The position numbers and the translations under genes are program-made. Of a DNA stretch of 64,000 nucleotides, positions 13,598-24,885 are shown piece after piece; the stretch's first letter is position 1, and each line of letters begins with the position of its first letter. Source of the stretch: Sparassis latifolia (taxonomy: Eukaryota > Basidiomycota > Agaricomycetes > Polyporales > Sparassidaceae); contig CM031556.1 of the NCBI GenBank assembly GCA_018466975.1, forward strand, positions 3,720,001-3,784,000, given 5' to 3'. Below the pieces are notes generated by a model. The model was not told where the DNA came from. It saw only the letters and a list, made by a program, of their open reading frames with translations, and made no database searches.

Positions 13598-13654
13598 TGA
13601 CGTCACAACCACGGCTCTTACTGACGTCGGCCGCTGGCGATGGGGTGGTATAAG
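13598..13654 (+). promoter_or_regulatory. CRE and TATA elements upstream of small gene
   Basis: The palindrome TGACGTCA (13598-13605) and a half-site TGACGTC (about 13622) lie upstream of TATAAG (13649-13654), which is about 120 bp before the ATG at 13772. TGACGTCA is bound by ATF/CREB bZIP factors, which in fungi serve stress responses. The remainder of 13307-13771 holds nothing else I can identify. Confidence 0.5.
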
Positions 13655-13771
13655 AGCTCGAGCGCGCCGTCTAATGACCCCTCAACAACTTGACTTCCGT
13701 CTGTACACATCCATCTCGTGGAGTATTCAATCCCCAAGCCTTCCTGAACTTCTGAAAGCTTGTCTGGAGCG

Positions 13772-14221
13772 ATGCAGCCTAAAGTGGGTAACCCTCAGGT
13801 GTACGACGACGGCGACCAGAGACGGTTCGGCTCCTACTCCTTGAAAATATTTTTGCTGACATGCTGGGCAGAAATGCCCCCAGAGGCGCGGATGCTCCCG
13901 CTCCGTTTGAAGCCGGCAAAAGGAACGCGCACGATATCCATGATCCCAAGTCAGTAACTCATTCACATATGAAACTTTGTCCGACGCAGACTGACGCATT
14001 GTTCCAGAGATAATCGCACCCTGGGAAACAGGCAGAAGCAGGAGGAGAAGGCGGAGCATGACCGCGACTTGGAGTTGGAGTCGCACACTGTCACCGACCC
14101 CCTCGAACCAGCACAGAGCCAGGGTCACAAGCCGTCGAGAGGAGCACAGGTAGATGCAGAACTGCAGCAGGAAGACGAGGAGATGCTGAAGAAAAAGGGA
14201 TGCCCCAAGGACACATCGTAG
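13772..14221 (+). CDS. Small hydrophilic protein of unknown function
   Basis: Three exons (13772-13824, 13872-13949, 14008-14221) give 114 residues. The first intron uses a poor GT donor (GTTCGG) but has a good branch-like CTGAC and cag acceptor, and is needed for frame. The protein is strongly charged and lacks hydrophobic segments: DNRTLGNRQKQEEKAEHDRD, then HTVTDPLEPAQSQGHKPSRG, then EDEEMLKKKG. This composition is typical of intrinsically disordered, often stress-related small fungal proteins, consistent with a CRE in its promoter. I recognise the pattern as recurrent in agaricomycetes but know no function. A long minus-strand frame over the same bases is its shadow. Confidence 0.6.
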
Positions 14222-14255
14222 ATGAGCAGTCAATTCACAGTCAAGTCACAGTCAA

Positions 14256-14703
14256 TTGGTCGCGACTCGGAGCCGCGGTGGCAGTATTCATGAAGATCAT
14301 GTACAAGTAGCACGGTTTCACAGCATCCAAAACGCAGCATATCTAGATACCGATACGACACATTCCCTTTGGTTCACCTGCATTGATATTCTCGCCGACG
14401 TCTCCCTGAGCTCGCTGCGTGACATCACCTTCGTGGTATCCCTTTTCAGTGACGAGCAACAGTACTTCTTCGAGGAGGGCGTCATTGATTGGGCGACCGT
14501 GGAGCACGTTCTGAACCGCTTCGAAGGCCTACAGACAGTGCAGTTTGATTTCGAACTTGTGGAAACTCGAGAGAGGGCAAGCTTGGGGGTACACCAGTGC
14601 CTAGAGATGCGCCGGGCGCAGATCGCAGCCTTGAGGAGCATTGTGCAGACCAAGTTGTCTGCACTGCATGCCAGAGGCCTAGTCTCCTTTCGGAGCAGCA
14701 CAG
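14256..14703 (+). pseudogene. C-terminal remnant of an F-box/LRR-type gene
   Basis: An open stretch without its own ATG reads like the end of agaricomycete F-box-like proteins: ILADVSLSSLRDITFVVSLF, then WATVEHVLNRFEGLQTVQFD, then an Arg/Ala-rich helix ending ALHARGLVSF. No upstream F-box or LRR part is in frame, and it lies directly beside the duplicated 3' flank of GH89 copy A. It is best read as a broken or truncated gene. Confidence 0.45.
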
Positions 14704-14835
14704 GTATATCTTGTAGTGTTGTCTACGAACTCCTTCTAGCTGTTTTGATTTTTGCGAAGTTATTCTATGTAAGACTCGTGCAGTGCAGTTTATTCAATTA
14801 TTCTGGACTCTGCTCTCAAACTTGATGATGTCTCG

Positions 14836-17800
14836 GATGTTTGCACCACATATTCGCATATTTCTTATTTCTGAAGCACGATTTACTGGTGCCATACCTG
14901 CTTCAGCCTGCTCATCGTTAACTGATATCAACTTCGAACGATCCAGCAGATCCGGTGGACAAATTCGCGCCATTATGCTCGCCGTGCTTGATGCCGCGGG
15001 ACAGCAGGAGGCACCACCTGTTCCCTGAGCGACATGTATTTTACAGAATGTTTCCTTTCTCAGATCACTAGACAAACTTCATTGAGTCTGCATAAGACTT
15101 TACGTCCACTGATCCAGGACCTCGTTTACAATATCCCAGGTGTTTCCAGTAACGCCCCACGTCTCTCCCGCACACTGGCCCCAGATTTCGAGATCCCAAT
15201 GCTCTCCGATATCCAGCATTGCATCCGCAACCTCCGTACCGTTGTATGGCGTCCTGTTCTTCACGCTGTCCTCGAGATACGTAATAAATGACTCCCATCT
15301 CTGCGTGTAGTATCCTCCAACGAGGCCCGCCCACGCCTTCGACGCGTAGTCGTTGATCTCGCCCGTGGGTCCCCACAGGGTGATTTGGTTACGCGCGTTG
15401 TACTCCAGATAATTCGCGTATGTCACGTTGTTCCCCGCCCAGCTGCGTGCATCGGCGATCCAAGTACTGAGGAGGAAGTATTTGTTCGTAGCAAGCAAGG
15501 AGTCGAGCGTGGACAGAATAGCAAGCAGGGGTTCGCCAGCAGCGGCCACAGTATCGGGCGTGGCGTACGTGGAGTTGTACGTCGCTACGAGTGTATTGTA
15601 CTCGTCGATGAACCGGTTGGAAAGCACTTGGCGCGTGACGTCCACGACGTCGTAGACGAACTCGGGGACACACTCGAGCGCAGGATTCTCTTCGACTGCT
15701 TGAACGAGCAGTCTCAGCGCGGGAACGATGGTGGTGGATGTGTCGTAGGGAATTTCCGTCGGAAGACCGGTGCGGTCAATTAGCCCAGTCAAGTTCGGTG
15801 CAAGCTCATAAATACTCTTGATGGTTGCCTGAGTATTAGGATCCTCGTTACTGTACACTGTCGAGCTGAGGATACCCCAAGCCTCCTGGGCAGCAGCGGG
15901 GAGGGGGTTAACAGGATATCGGCGCGACACCCAGGATGCAGTGTACGTGTTGATGTCCAAGGGCGCCGCAGACCACGCTTGGTCGAGGAGAATATCGTAC
16001 ACAATTTCGTTCCCTTCTTGGCCCTCCATCGTCAGGCCCATGCCCTTCATAGTGCTTCCAGGGTAATTGAACGCAGTGATCGGGCCTGTGGTCACCGCAG
16101 GCAAGTTACCTTCCATGCCGATGTTTCCGCCATAGTCGTGCAGCTCGCACCAAATCCAGTCCTTGCCGAAGTACGAATCTGTCCTGTTCCACTGTGGAGC
16201 GGCCTCCGAATACAGATCGAGGATGATCATGCTATCGTTGGGAACGCTACCGAGGAACGCCTCGATGGCTGAGTTCGTCCAGAACGACTCGTTGATGAAG
16301 AATAGCCATCCTTGCATCATCCAGATGGCTTCTGGGTCGGCAGCGCGGAGGCTGGCGAAGGTGCCTGCAGAGACGCCAGCGAGGTAGGAAGTGTCGTTGG
16401 TGAGCGGGTTGTTCTCGTTGTACTGGTCTAGCGTGTAGATGTGCGACGTTACGTTGAAGTTCTGCTGCTGCTTCGTGATGAAGGACTTCTGGAGGGTAAC
16501 GAAGAGGGGATCCATAGGCTCCAGGAAGGAGACGTTCGTCAAAGTGGAGGGAAATCCATTCCACTGTGAACCGTGAATGATAGATGCATTCGGATAAACG
16601 TCAGCCATGGCCATGGGGACAAACCCAGTAAACGCGGGCATGACAGGTGTCATACCGAGCTCGGACATGCGCTGGAGGATCTGCTGTTGGAGTGTATACT
16701 GGTCATCGACCCATTGCTGTGGCAGCCGGCCGCCCCAACTCCCTTGTATGTTCCCGAAGCGATTCCATGCTTGGAATGCTGGTCCCGAAAGGTAGTCCTC
16801 GATATCAGCTTGTGTCAGGCCTGCTTCCAGGAAGACCTGTTCGAGAGTGTATTCATATCCGACCCATGCAAGGGGCAAGTTCACTCCGCGCAAAGCAAGC
16901 CAATCGAGTTCCAGTGACCACTGGTCAAAATTCCACCAGACACAAGTATAATCAAACGTGACCGTGTTGAAGAAATATCTACAACGGTGATATCGTTAAT
17001 TACGGCATGCTTGTGGAGATAATAGATAGAGCGTTACCTGTATGGCACAATGGCACTTCCACTTACTGGGCTGCCAACCGGGGGAAGCTCGGAGGGAAGC
17101 TGATTCAGCCGCGAGCCAGTCCAGTAAATGTCGACACCTCCGAACTCAGTGACATACCTGTTAAGATATCATTCAGCCAGAGAGCAATATGTCCAAAGCG
17201 AAATACCTACGTGTAGAGACCTCTTGCGCATGCGCTGGTGGTGGTACAGTCAACGGTGATAGCGCCATCCGACCCGGACGTGTCGCTGATCGTGAAGACG
17301 TCCCCCTCGCCTTCGACCAGGTTAAAGGTGAATGAGTTCTGATGCTGGGGTATGAGACGCTGAACAAGAGAGTATATTCCTTGCACATCGCTCGAAGACG
17401 CATCAACGAGAAGCATGCCGAAGGACGCCAGAAGCAACAGCAAAAATACCCGCATCTTGGTGGGACGCTGGTGAGCTCACTGAAGACAATGTTATATCCA
17501 GCTGAATATATAGTGCAACGGGAAGACGTAATGGCCGTCATACGCACTTGGATTCCTGTTTTGTGGAATTCTAAGCGATCATATCTTCCATCAGGGCCTC
17601 TTGACATGGCGGGCGAGACATGCGAGGGTTTGATGGCTGAGTAAACGCACCGCTGTACCGCTCACGGAAGTTATCTGTCTTCTATCGATGGCCGCGTTGG
17701 CGCTGCGCGCGTTTGCTACCAACGTGACCATGGCGTTGAGTATTGCCAGAATATATGTGGATGCAAAATGCCCGGCTGAGAAGATAGAATTGAATTTGGT
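14836..17800. repeat. Direct duplication unit A (GH89 plus flanks)
   Basis: Homology with 19622-22535 begins near 14836 (shared string atgtttg followed by caccacat/taccgcat) and continues through the gene, its introns and about 340 bp of upstream DNA. Outside these limits the two regions are unrelated. The ends are approximate because the flanks have diverged. Confidence 0.85.
15100..17455 (-). CDS. Alpha-N-acetylglucosaminidase, GH89 (copy A)
   Basis: Three exons (17455-17211, 17157-17038, 16978-15100) give 747 residues, the usual GH89 (NAGLU) size. A signal peptide (MRVFLLLLLASFGMLLVDA) is followed by the N-terminal domain, then TVTFDYTCVWWNFDQWSLEL and LRGVNLPLAWVGYE of the TIM barrel. 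The two catalytic glutamates expected from human NAGLU are visible: LDQYNENNP (acid/base) and GLTMEGQEGNE (nucleophile). Several N-glycosylation sequons (NVS, NVT, NDT) support secretion. It should remove terminal alpha-GlcNAc from secreted glycans or glycoconjugates. It is a direct duplicate of the gene at 19833-22191. Exon junctions are identical in both copies. Confidence 0.92.
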
Positions 17801-18308
17801 TGGGATATGTAGATTCCAGGGATGTTCTTAGTATGTATGATGTTGCGGGGCAGTGCTGACACTGACAACAGGAACTCCCTGCTTGCGATGAGAGAGAACG
17901 TGGAGGAGAAGAGGGCTTCTCTGAAGTAGTACTTACTAGCATCCGTAGCAGAATGCAAATACGTGTCTGCACTCCAATATTTCATGCCCGGGATGTTCGT
18001 TGCCAGTGCGTGTTGCATGCCGCGTCACGGTACTCGCGGTGAGTCCTTGGTGAGTCTGATTCTGTCGAGGCGAGCCGTCGCGTCATGTCGCGTCTCTCCT
18101 CCATCTCCTATCTCTCATCTGTAGGATTGTTGGCTGTCGCTCTCTGACACCTAAACATATACTGTCTGCAGCTATTTTTTATTGCTCTGGTCAATCTTGG
18201 TCCGAGATCAAAGTGCAGCTTATATAGCCGCCAACAGCTCACAAGATGAATTCAGGTCGAGCCAGAAGTTAGCCCGAATCAGACGCCGGCTCAACGTCGG
18301 GATGGACC
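17801..18308. other. Spacer between GH89 copy A and transposon relic
   Basis: No coding potential recognised. The sequence diverges from the duplicated unit here. Confidence 0.4.
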
Positions 18309-19620
18309 GTGCTGGTATGCACACTGCAAATATTTTCCGCGTCATATACTCGCCCCTCACTGATTACATATGTCGAAAGTCGGCAGACACTAGACGAAAT
18401 CTCCACAAAAGATGGACCGAACGCAGGAAACTCCGTTGCAGGAGCTTTTGCTACCGTCACTCCCCTGAGTGGAGAGTGTTTAAATCCTGACCGCTCGCCC
18501 TCTTCACCTACCGCAGCCACGTCCAGCCCTCAAGTGCTTGTTCTTGTGCCAGTCGAACAATTTGAAGTATCGCAATGAGGACGGCCGAAGGGAAGCAAGA
18601 ACAAACTGAAGGATGACGATACAATGACTGCAGACACTGATAAGCGGCGTCCAGAGCGTCCAAGAGGGAGTAGACCCAAGCAGCTAGCACGCAAAGCCGC
18701 GGAGGCGGGAGCGGTTGAGGTCCTCAGCGTAGTCCAGGACGTCCTCGGAATGTCGCTCCGGCGGCGCTGAATTTTCTCTGTTGAGACACTGGCGGTGCGT
18801 TCTCTCTAAACGTGGGTTTCAATCGTGTGAATTGACCAATCATTCACAGGAAAAAATACGTATACCGGGCGCCATGTCCCAATAAACTTTTGCAAGAGAG
18901 GTGTCGCTTCAGCCAACACTCCCGCCTGGTGCTTCGACGATCAATGCAGCATTGAACGCACAGTGACTCTGGCACGAGCACGCTCGCTCCCCATTCAGAT
19001 CTTCTGACTGCTTCTGAGAGTCGAAATTCAATCATTACTGTCGTTCCTCACACAACACCGACACTCACCACTGCTAGCCTGACGATGTCTGTGACCCATG
19101 TGCCGCGCTCTCCAACGTTTCGCCTCCCTCCGTTCGCGTGATAATTTCAGATGGAGAACCTACTCGCGAAGACCAGAACGACGCATATACCGGATTGGCC
19201 GGTGATGGCCTGGGTGAAGACGAGGAGGAGGAGGATGAAGGTGAAGTGGACGCTGGTGTCCGTAACTGCGCGGAGAATGCGCGCAAGGGTTTGCGACGTC
19301 CGCGGACACCATGACTGATGAAAGCAGAAGCTTCACGAGGCCAAAGTCCGAGTTGCCCAGGGACTGCCGCACACCTATCAAAGCGGCTCGTTCTGGTTTT
19401 TCCATCCGTCTTCGTATTTTCTTCTGAAATGTAATGATCTCTTGCCCTCGCTACTGTACAACTCGCGGTTCTTCTTGTGGGACCCAGAACCACTCATGCC
19501 TGCCCTGTCTGCTCGACTAGACCTTACCGCCATGGCACCATTCCCTACCCTCGTCGAGTGGTGGACTTTGATCAATCTTTCTGGGTCATTAGATATCGGT
19601 ATACACATGCCTACAATACT
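18309..19620 (+). pseudogene. Decayed AT-hook transposon-type gene
   Basis: An open frame ending in VPVEQFEVSQ is closed by TGA at 18576-18578 and continues in the same frame as GRPKGSKNK, a classic AT-hook, then RPRGSRPK. CGA to TGA is a one-base change that would explain the stop. Further on, after an acceptor near 19150, an acidic segment (GEDEEEEDEGEVDAG) appears, then in shifted frames RFFLWDPEP and CPVC...HGTIPYPRRVVDFDQ with FWVIRYRY, resembling a zinc-ribbon-like segment I know from large agaricomycete transposon-type proteins (annotated DUF6729 there, from memory). Multiple lesions show it is not functional. It fills the space between the GH89 copies. Confidence 0.5.
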
Positions 19621-19621
19621 T

Positions 19622-22535
19622 TCTCAGATGTTTGTACCGCATATATCTTATTTCTGAAGCATGATTTGCTGGTCCATACCTACTTCGAACGATCCAACAG
19701 ATCCTGAGGACAAATTTGTGCCTATGTCCTCAATGCTGCAGGAGTCAATGCTCTTTCCCTGAGCAACATATATTTTACAGATGTTTCCTTCGTCAGGTCA
19801 CATAGACAAACTTCATTCAGTGTTGTTAGACTTCACGTCCACTGACCCAGGACCTCGTTTACGACATCCCAGGTGTTTCCAGTGACGCCCCATGTCTCTC
19901 CCGCGCGCTGGCCCCAGATTTCGAGATCCCAATGCTCTCCGATATCCAGCATGGCATCCGCAACCTCCGTACTGTTATACGGCGTCTCGTTCTTCACGCT
20001 GTCCTCGAGATATGTTATAAACGACTCCCATCTCTGCGTGTAGTATCCACCAACGAGGCCCGCCCATGCCTTCGACGCGTAGTCGTTGATCTCGCCCGTG
20101 GGGCCCCACAGGGTGATTTGGTTACGCGCGTTGTACTCCAGGTAATTCGCGTATGTCACGTTGTTCCCCGCCCAGCTGCGTGCATCGGCGATCCAAGTGC
20201 TCAGGAGAAAGTATTCGTTCGTCGCAAGTAAGGAGTCGAGCGTGGACAGAATAGCGAGCAGGGGTTCGCCAGCAGCAGCCACAGTATCGGGCGTGGCGTA
20301 GGTGGAGTTGTACGTCGCTACGAGTGTATTGTACTCGTCAATGAACCGGTTGGAAAGCACTTGGCGCGTGACGTCCACGACATCATAGACGAACTCGGGG
20401 ACACACTTGAGCTCAGGATTCTCTTCGACTGCTTGAACGAGGAGTCTCAGCGCGGGAACGATGGTGGTGGATATGTCGTAGGGAATTTCCGTGGGGTGGT
20501 GGCCAGTGCGGTCAATTAGCCCAGTCAGGTTCGGTGCAAGCTCATAAATACTCTTGATGGTTGCCTGAGTATTAGGATCCTCGTTACTGTACACGGTCGA
20601 ACTGAGGATGCCCCATGCTTCCTGGGCAGAAGCAGGAAGGGGGTTGACAGGATATCGGCGCGACACCCAGGATCCAGTGTACGTGTTGATGTCCAAGGGC
20701 ACCGCAGACCATGCTTGGTCGAGGAGAATATCGTATACAAGCTCGTTCCCTTCCTGACCCTCCATCGTCAGGCCCATGCCCTTCATAGTACTTCCTGGAT
20801 AATCAAGCGCAGTGATCGGGCCCGTAGTCACCGCAGGAAGGTTGCCCTCCATGCCGATGTTTCCGCCATAGTCGTGCAGCTCGCACCAGATCCAGTCCTT
20901 GCCGAAGTACGAACCTGTCCTGTTCCACTGTGGAGCGGCCTCCGAATACAGATCGAGGATGATCATGCCATCATTGGGAACGCTACCGAGGAATGCCTCG
21001 ATGACTGGGTTCGTCCAAAATGACTCGCTGCTGAAGAATAGCCATCCTTGCATCATCCAGATGGCTTCTGGGTCGGCAGCGCGGAGGCTGGCGAATGTAC
21101 CTGCAGAGACGCTAGCGAGGTAGGAAGTGTCGTTGGTGAGCGGGTTGTTCTCGTTGTACTGGTCCAACGTGTAGATGTGCGATGTCACATTATAATTTTG
21201 CTGCTGCTTCGTGATGAAAGACTTCTGGAGAGTAGCGAAGAGGGGATCCATAGGCTCCAGGAAGGAGACATTCGTCAAAGTGGAGGGATATCCAGACCAT
21301 TGCGAACCGCGAATGATAGATGCATTCGGATAAACATCAGCCATGGCCATGGGGACAAATCCAGTGAACGCGGGCATGACAGGTGTCATACCGAGCTCGG
21401 ACATGCGCTGGAGGATCTGCTGTTGGAGTGCATACTGGTCATCGACCCATTGCTGTGGCAGCTGGCCGCCCCAATTCCCTTGTATGTTTCCGAAGCGATT
21501 CCATGCTTGGAATGCCGGTCCCGAAAGGTAGTCTTCGATATCAGCTTGTGTCAGGCCTGCTTCCAGGAAGACTTGTTCGAGAGTGTATTCATATCCGACC
21601 CATGCAAGGGGCAAGTTCACTCCGCGCAAAGCAAGCCAATCGAGCTCCAGTGACCACTGGTCAAAATTCCACCAGACACAAGTATAATCAAACGTGACCG
21701 TGTTGAAGAAATATCTACAACGGTGATATCGTTAATTACGGCATGCTTGTGGAGATAATAGATAGAGCGTTACCTGTATGGCACAATGGCACTTCCACTT
21801 ACTGGGCTGCCAACCGGGGGAAGCTCGGAGGGAAGCTGATTCAGCCGCGAGCCAGTCCAGTAAATGTCGACACCTCCGAACTCAGTGACATACCTGTTAA
21901 GATATCATTCAGCCAGAGAGCAATATGTCCAAAGCGAAATACCTACGTGTAGAGACCTCTTGCGCATGCGCTGGTGGTGGTACAGTCAACGGTGATAGCG
22001 CCATCCGACCCGGACGTGTCGCTGATCGTGAAGACGTCCCCCTCGCCTTCGACCAGGTTAAAGGTGAATGAGTTCTGATGCTGGGGTATGAGACGCTGAA
22101 CAAGGGAATATATTCCTTGGACATCGCTCGAAGACGCATCAACGAGAAGCACGCCGAAGGACGCCAGAAGCAACAGGAAAAATACCCGCATCTCGGGACG
22201 CTGGTAAGCTCACTGAAGACGTTATATCCAGCTTCATATACAGTGAAACTGGAAGACGTAATGGCCGTCATATGCATCTGGATTCCTGATTTTGAGGCAT
22301 TCTGAGAAGTGACCATGGCTTCCATCAGGACCTCTTGACGTGGTGGGCGAAGTGTGAGAGGCACATGCGAGGGGACGACGGCCGAGTAAACGCACCGCTG
22401 TATCGCTCACAGAGCTTATCTGTCTTCTATCAATAACCGTGTTGGCGCCGCACACGTTCGCTACCAACATGACCCATGATGGATATATTTGGATGTAGAA
22501 TGCACGAGATGATATAGAATGGTGTTTTGGCACTA
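19622..22535. repeat. Direct duplication unit B (GH89 plus flanks)
   Basis: Counterpart of 14836-17800, in the same orientation, with a shift of 4736 bp at the 5' exon. The left end abuts the transposon relic directly. Confidence 0.85.
19833..22191 (-). CDS. Alpha-N-acetylglucosaminidase, GH89 (copy B)
   Basis: Three exons (22191-21947, 21893-21774, 21714-19833) give 748 residues, one more than copy A because of a small substitution/insertion (GHHPTEIPY instead of GLPTEIPY). Signal peptide, GH89 barrel motifs and both catalytic glutamates (QYNENNP, TMEGQEGNE) are intact, so both copies look functional. Most differences in the long third exon are silent or conservative; some alter sequons or charge (NFNVT/NYNVT, NESFW/SESFW, KNRTPYNGT/KNETPYNST). 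Exons 1-2 and both introns are nearly identical to copy A. Likely a secreted or vacuolar exo-glycosidase, as for its twin. Confidence 0.92.
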
Positions 22536-23157
22536 TCATGTGGACAAGCTGGAGACGAAGCTGTGGTTTTATCTGATTGCAAGCTTGTCAGTTTCAGTTG
22601 AGCGAAGGGGTTAACGGCATACCAATATTCCCGTCTCCGTTCCCAACAGAAAGTAGCTGCAGCCCGTTCGTGAAGGTTAAGTATGAGGCGGCGTTAGGCC
22701 TGGATAAATTTGCGACACGGTAAGGCGTCAGGACGGCGAGAAATCGGTTGCCGAGCCAAAAAAAGTCTGACCACCTAAGATTCACGATGCGTAGAGAAAG
22801 GTCGATGAAGATGCAATATATTGAAGGCTATTTGTGAGACACGAGAGTACAGAGGGTTTTAAAATGTCACAGGGATATGTCGACATGCCGCAACATAGAG
22901 AAAATGAATCACGACACTTCCTAACCTGCTTATGCCGAAGCCAAATCTCGAGAGAACAGGACTGGAGAGTCACTGGCACTGTCTTCGACGGTCGAGCGAG
23001 CTGACATCGAGCAGCGTGGCATATCTCTCTGGGAAAGAGCAGTCGGCGTAAAATTCCGCCTTATATACACTCTCGGCGATACCCGTTCCCACGCTCACTC
23101 CGTTTTCCGATGCGGCTGTGGCTGCTGTGCTGATCACCGACACCGGCGACGGCGACA
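22536..23157. other. Intergenic region
   Basis: Divergent space between GH89 copy B and uS15m; no confident exon on either strand. Confidence 0.4.
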
Positions 23158-24093
23158 ATGTTAAGGGCGAAGCTCACACGATGTGCGTCCAGTATGCTCT
23201 TCTTAAGATGCTGCTCACGAGGTAACTGCAGGTCCACGCGTTGTCGCGTCGTCGAGCTCGCTACCAGCCTCGTTGCTTCACACATCCCCCGTTCTCCAGT
23301 CCTTCCGCAAACGTAGGTCGCGCGTTCAGGAACAGGCTAATCTTTCGAAACGCCAGGAGAGAGAGCGTTTGGAACAGACAGACCGTCCACATATTGTTCT
23401 AGGGACGCGGCCTAGCACTCCAGAGCGCTGGGAGAACAGCGACCTGGCGAAAATATTGGTCACAGAAAAAGACATTCTAGATTCTCCCGTCATGCCTCTC
23501 ACCCCCACGCTCGAGCACGACATACAAACGCCAACCTACTACAATTATGGTCTCGGAGCGCAGGAGAGGGAGTTACTGTTCGAGACGCTACCTGTCTTGT
23601 CAGTGGAAGGGACGTCTATGAGGCGGCCGATGGACGACCCAAAGCAGTTGTTGGAAAACCACAAGCTTGCCGATGAGCATGAGCGCAGGAAAATTGTGAT
23701 GCTGGCACGGCTAGTGGACCTGCGGAATGCAAATGCACGCGGGATTGCGTTCGAGAACCGCAGACGAATTATCTCAGAATTCTCTGAGCCGGGAAACCTA
23801 ATGATACGGGAAGATCAGAGGTGCAAGGTGAGCATACTCATAACTGCAAATGCGGCGTGGTTTATATGATGCTGTGTCCAGCTGCTCTGCTGACACTGCA
23901 AATTCGGAACCTTTGGGACCATTTGAACAAGTACAAGAAGGATATCAGCAACCGTAGGAGCCTCCGCCGACTAGTGCACCAACGAGCGAAAATCCTGAAG
24001 TACTTGAAACGGGTAGATCAGGACCGATACGACAATGTACTCGAGCGTCTTGGGTTGGAGCCTGAGAGTGTCGAGGGCGAATTGGTCGTTTAA
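23158..24093 (+). CDS. Mitochondrial small-subunit ribosomal protein uS15m (apparent frameshift)
   Basis: Exon 1 is 23158-23182 and exon 2 starts at 23232; together they begin MLRAKLTRCPRVVASSSSLP, a good mitochondrial targeting sequence. A middle region (LVDLRNANARGIAFENRRRI) leads to EFSEPG near 23791. From there the S15 signature is in the next frame: NDTGRSEVQA, then, after a 54-nt intron (23828-23881), ALLTLQIRNLWDHLNKYKKD and RRSLRRLVHQRAKILKYLKR. No splice signals separate the two frames, so one base appears missing in the gggaaacc context at 23791-23798. The protein is essential for mitochondrial translation, so a sequencing or assembly error is as likely as real loss. Confidence 0.85.
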
Positions 24094-24821
24094 TCTGATA
24101 CACGCTTCCTATGCTGTTTGGCTTCTAATATCGACAGGTAGTGCCGTTCATTGCATCTGTCTTCAGGTATTCCGATTGTTCTACGTTAGCAATGAAGTAC
24201 CAGGTCTCCAGTCGAGGTACGTCGTTGGTATGGATACGCATCGAGTTCGGCCAGAGTCTTGTGAAATCTCTGTAGAGCCACGTTGAACTCCTTACTACGA
24301 AGCCTTGCAAAGCGCAACTCTTCCTCTAGATTCCATACTTCTTATGTCCCATGTCGCCATCAATTTTGCAATAGTGTGTCAGGTCGACCAAGGATTTCGA
24401 TCACCATCACATCATCCCGGAGCTTCGAAAGTCGTATTCTTCACGTGCTCGGTATGTAGTCCCCAGTGAAGTTCGCGATCCGAAGAACTGTGTACGGGAC
24501 AGGCTCTGCACATGCATGAAGCCCGCGTCACCAACCTCCACAAAAGTGACGAACGCACATGCAGGCGGTCAAATTGAACAGCGAACTTTGACAGTGTCAG
24601 GGAGGCTTGGCGATGTCACACTTTCGGGGCGCAGACTCCCGGCGATGTGATCGAACTCGGTCGTTAGGATAGCAGAGCCGCGCTGCACGCACCCGACCCA
24701 CACGATTTCCGTTACCCTGTTGTACCGACCCGTTCCAAGGTGAAAAATCGGAGGTGCGTGATATCAGATGCGATCTTCCGAATGACTTCGCGGGTCGCTT
24801 TCATGCGATCGTGCCAATAGA
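24094..24821. other. Intergenic region
   Basis: No gene seen between uS15m and the left end of the inverted-repeat element. The last six bases (24816-24821, AATAGA) are the left copy of its presumed target-site duplication. Confidence 0.4.
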
Positions 24822-24885
24822 TATGGTGGCATTTAGGTGACGGTTCAATTTCGACACTGACGTCAGCTTGTCGGTTCGGTTGATG
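24822..24885 (+). repeat. Left terminal inverted repeat
   Basis: Begins TATGGTGGCATTTAGGTGAC and reaches about 24885; the first 31 bp are an exact inverse of the right end. Confidence 0.75.

Noticed and set aside
13727..14233. 168-codon minus-strand frame
   Set aside because: It lies antisense over the spliced small hydrophilic gene, which has consistent exon junctions and a promoter.
19833..22191. Possibility that GH89 copy B is a pseudogene
   Set aside because: All junctions, catalytic residues and length are intact, with no stop or frameshift.
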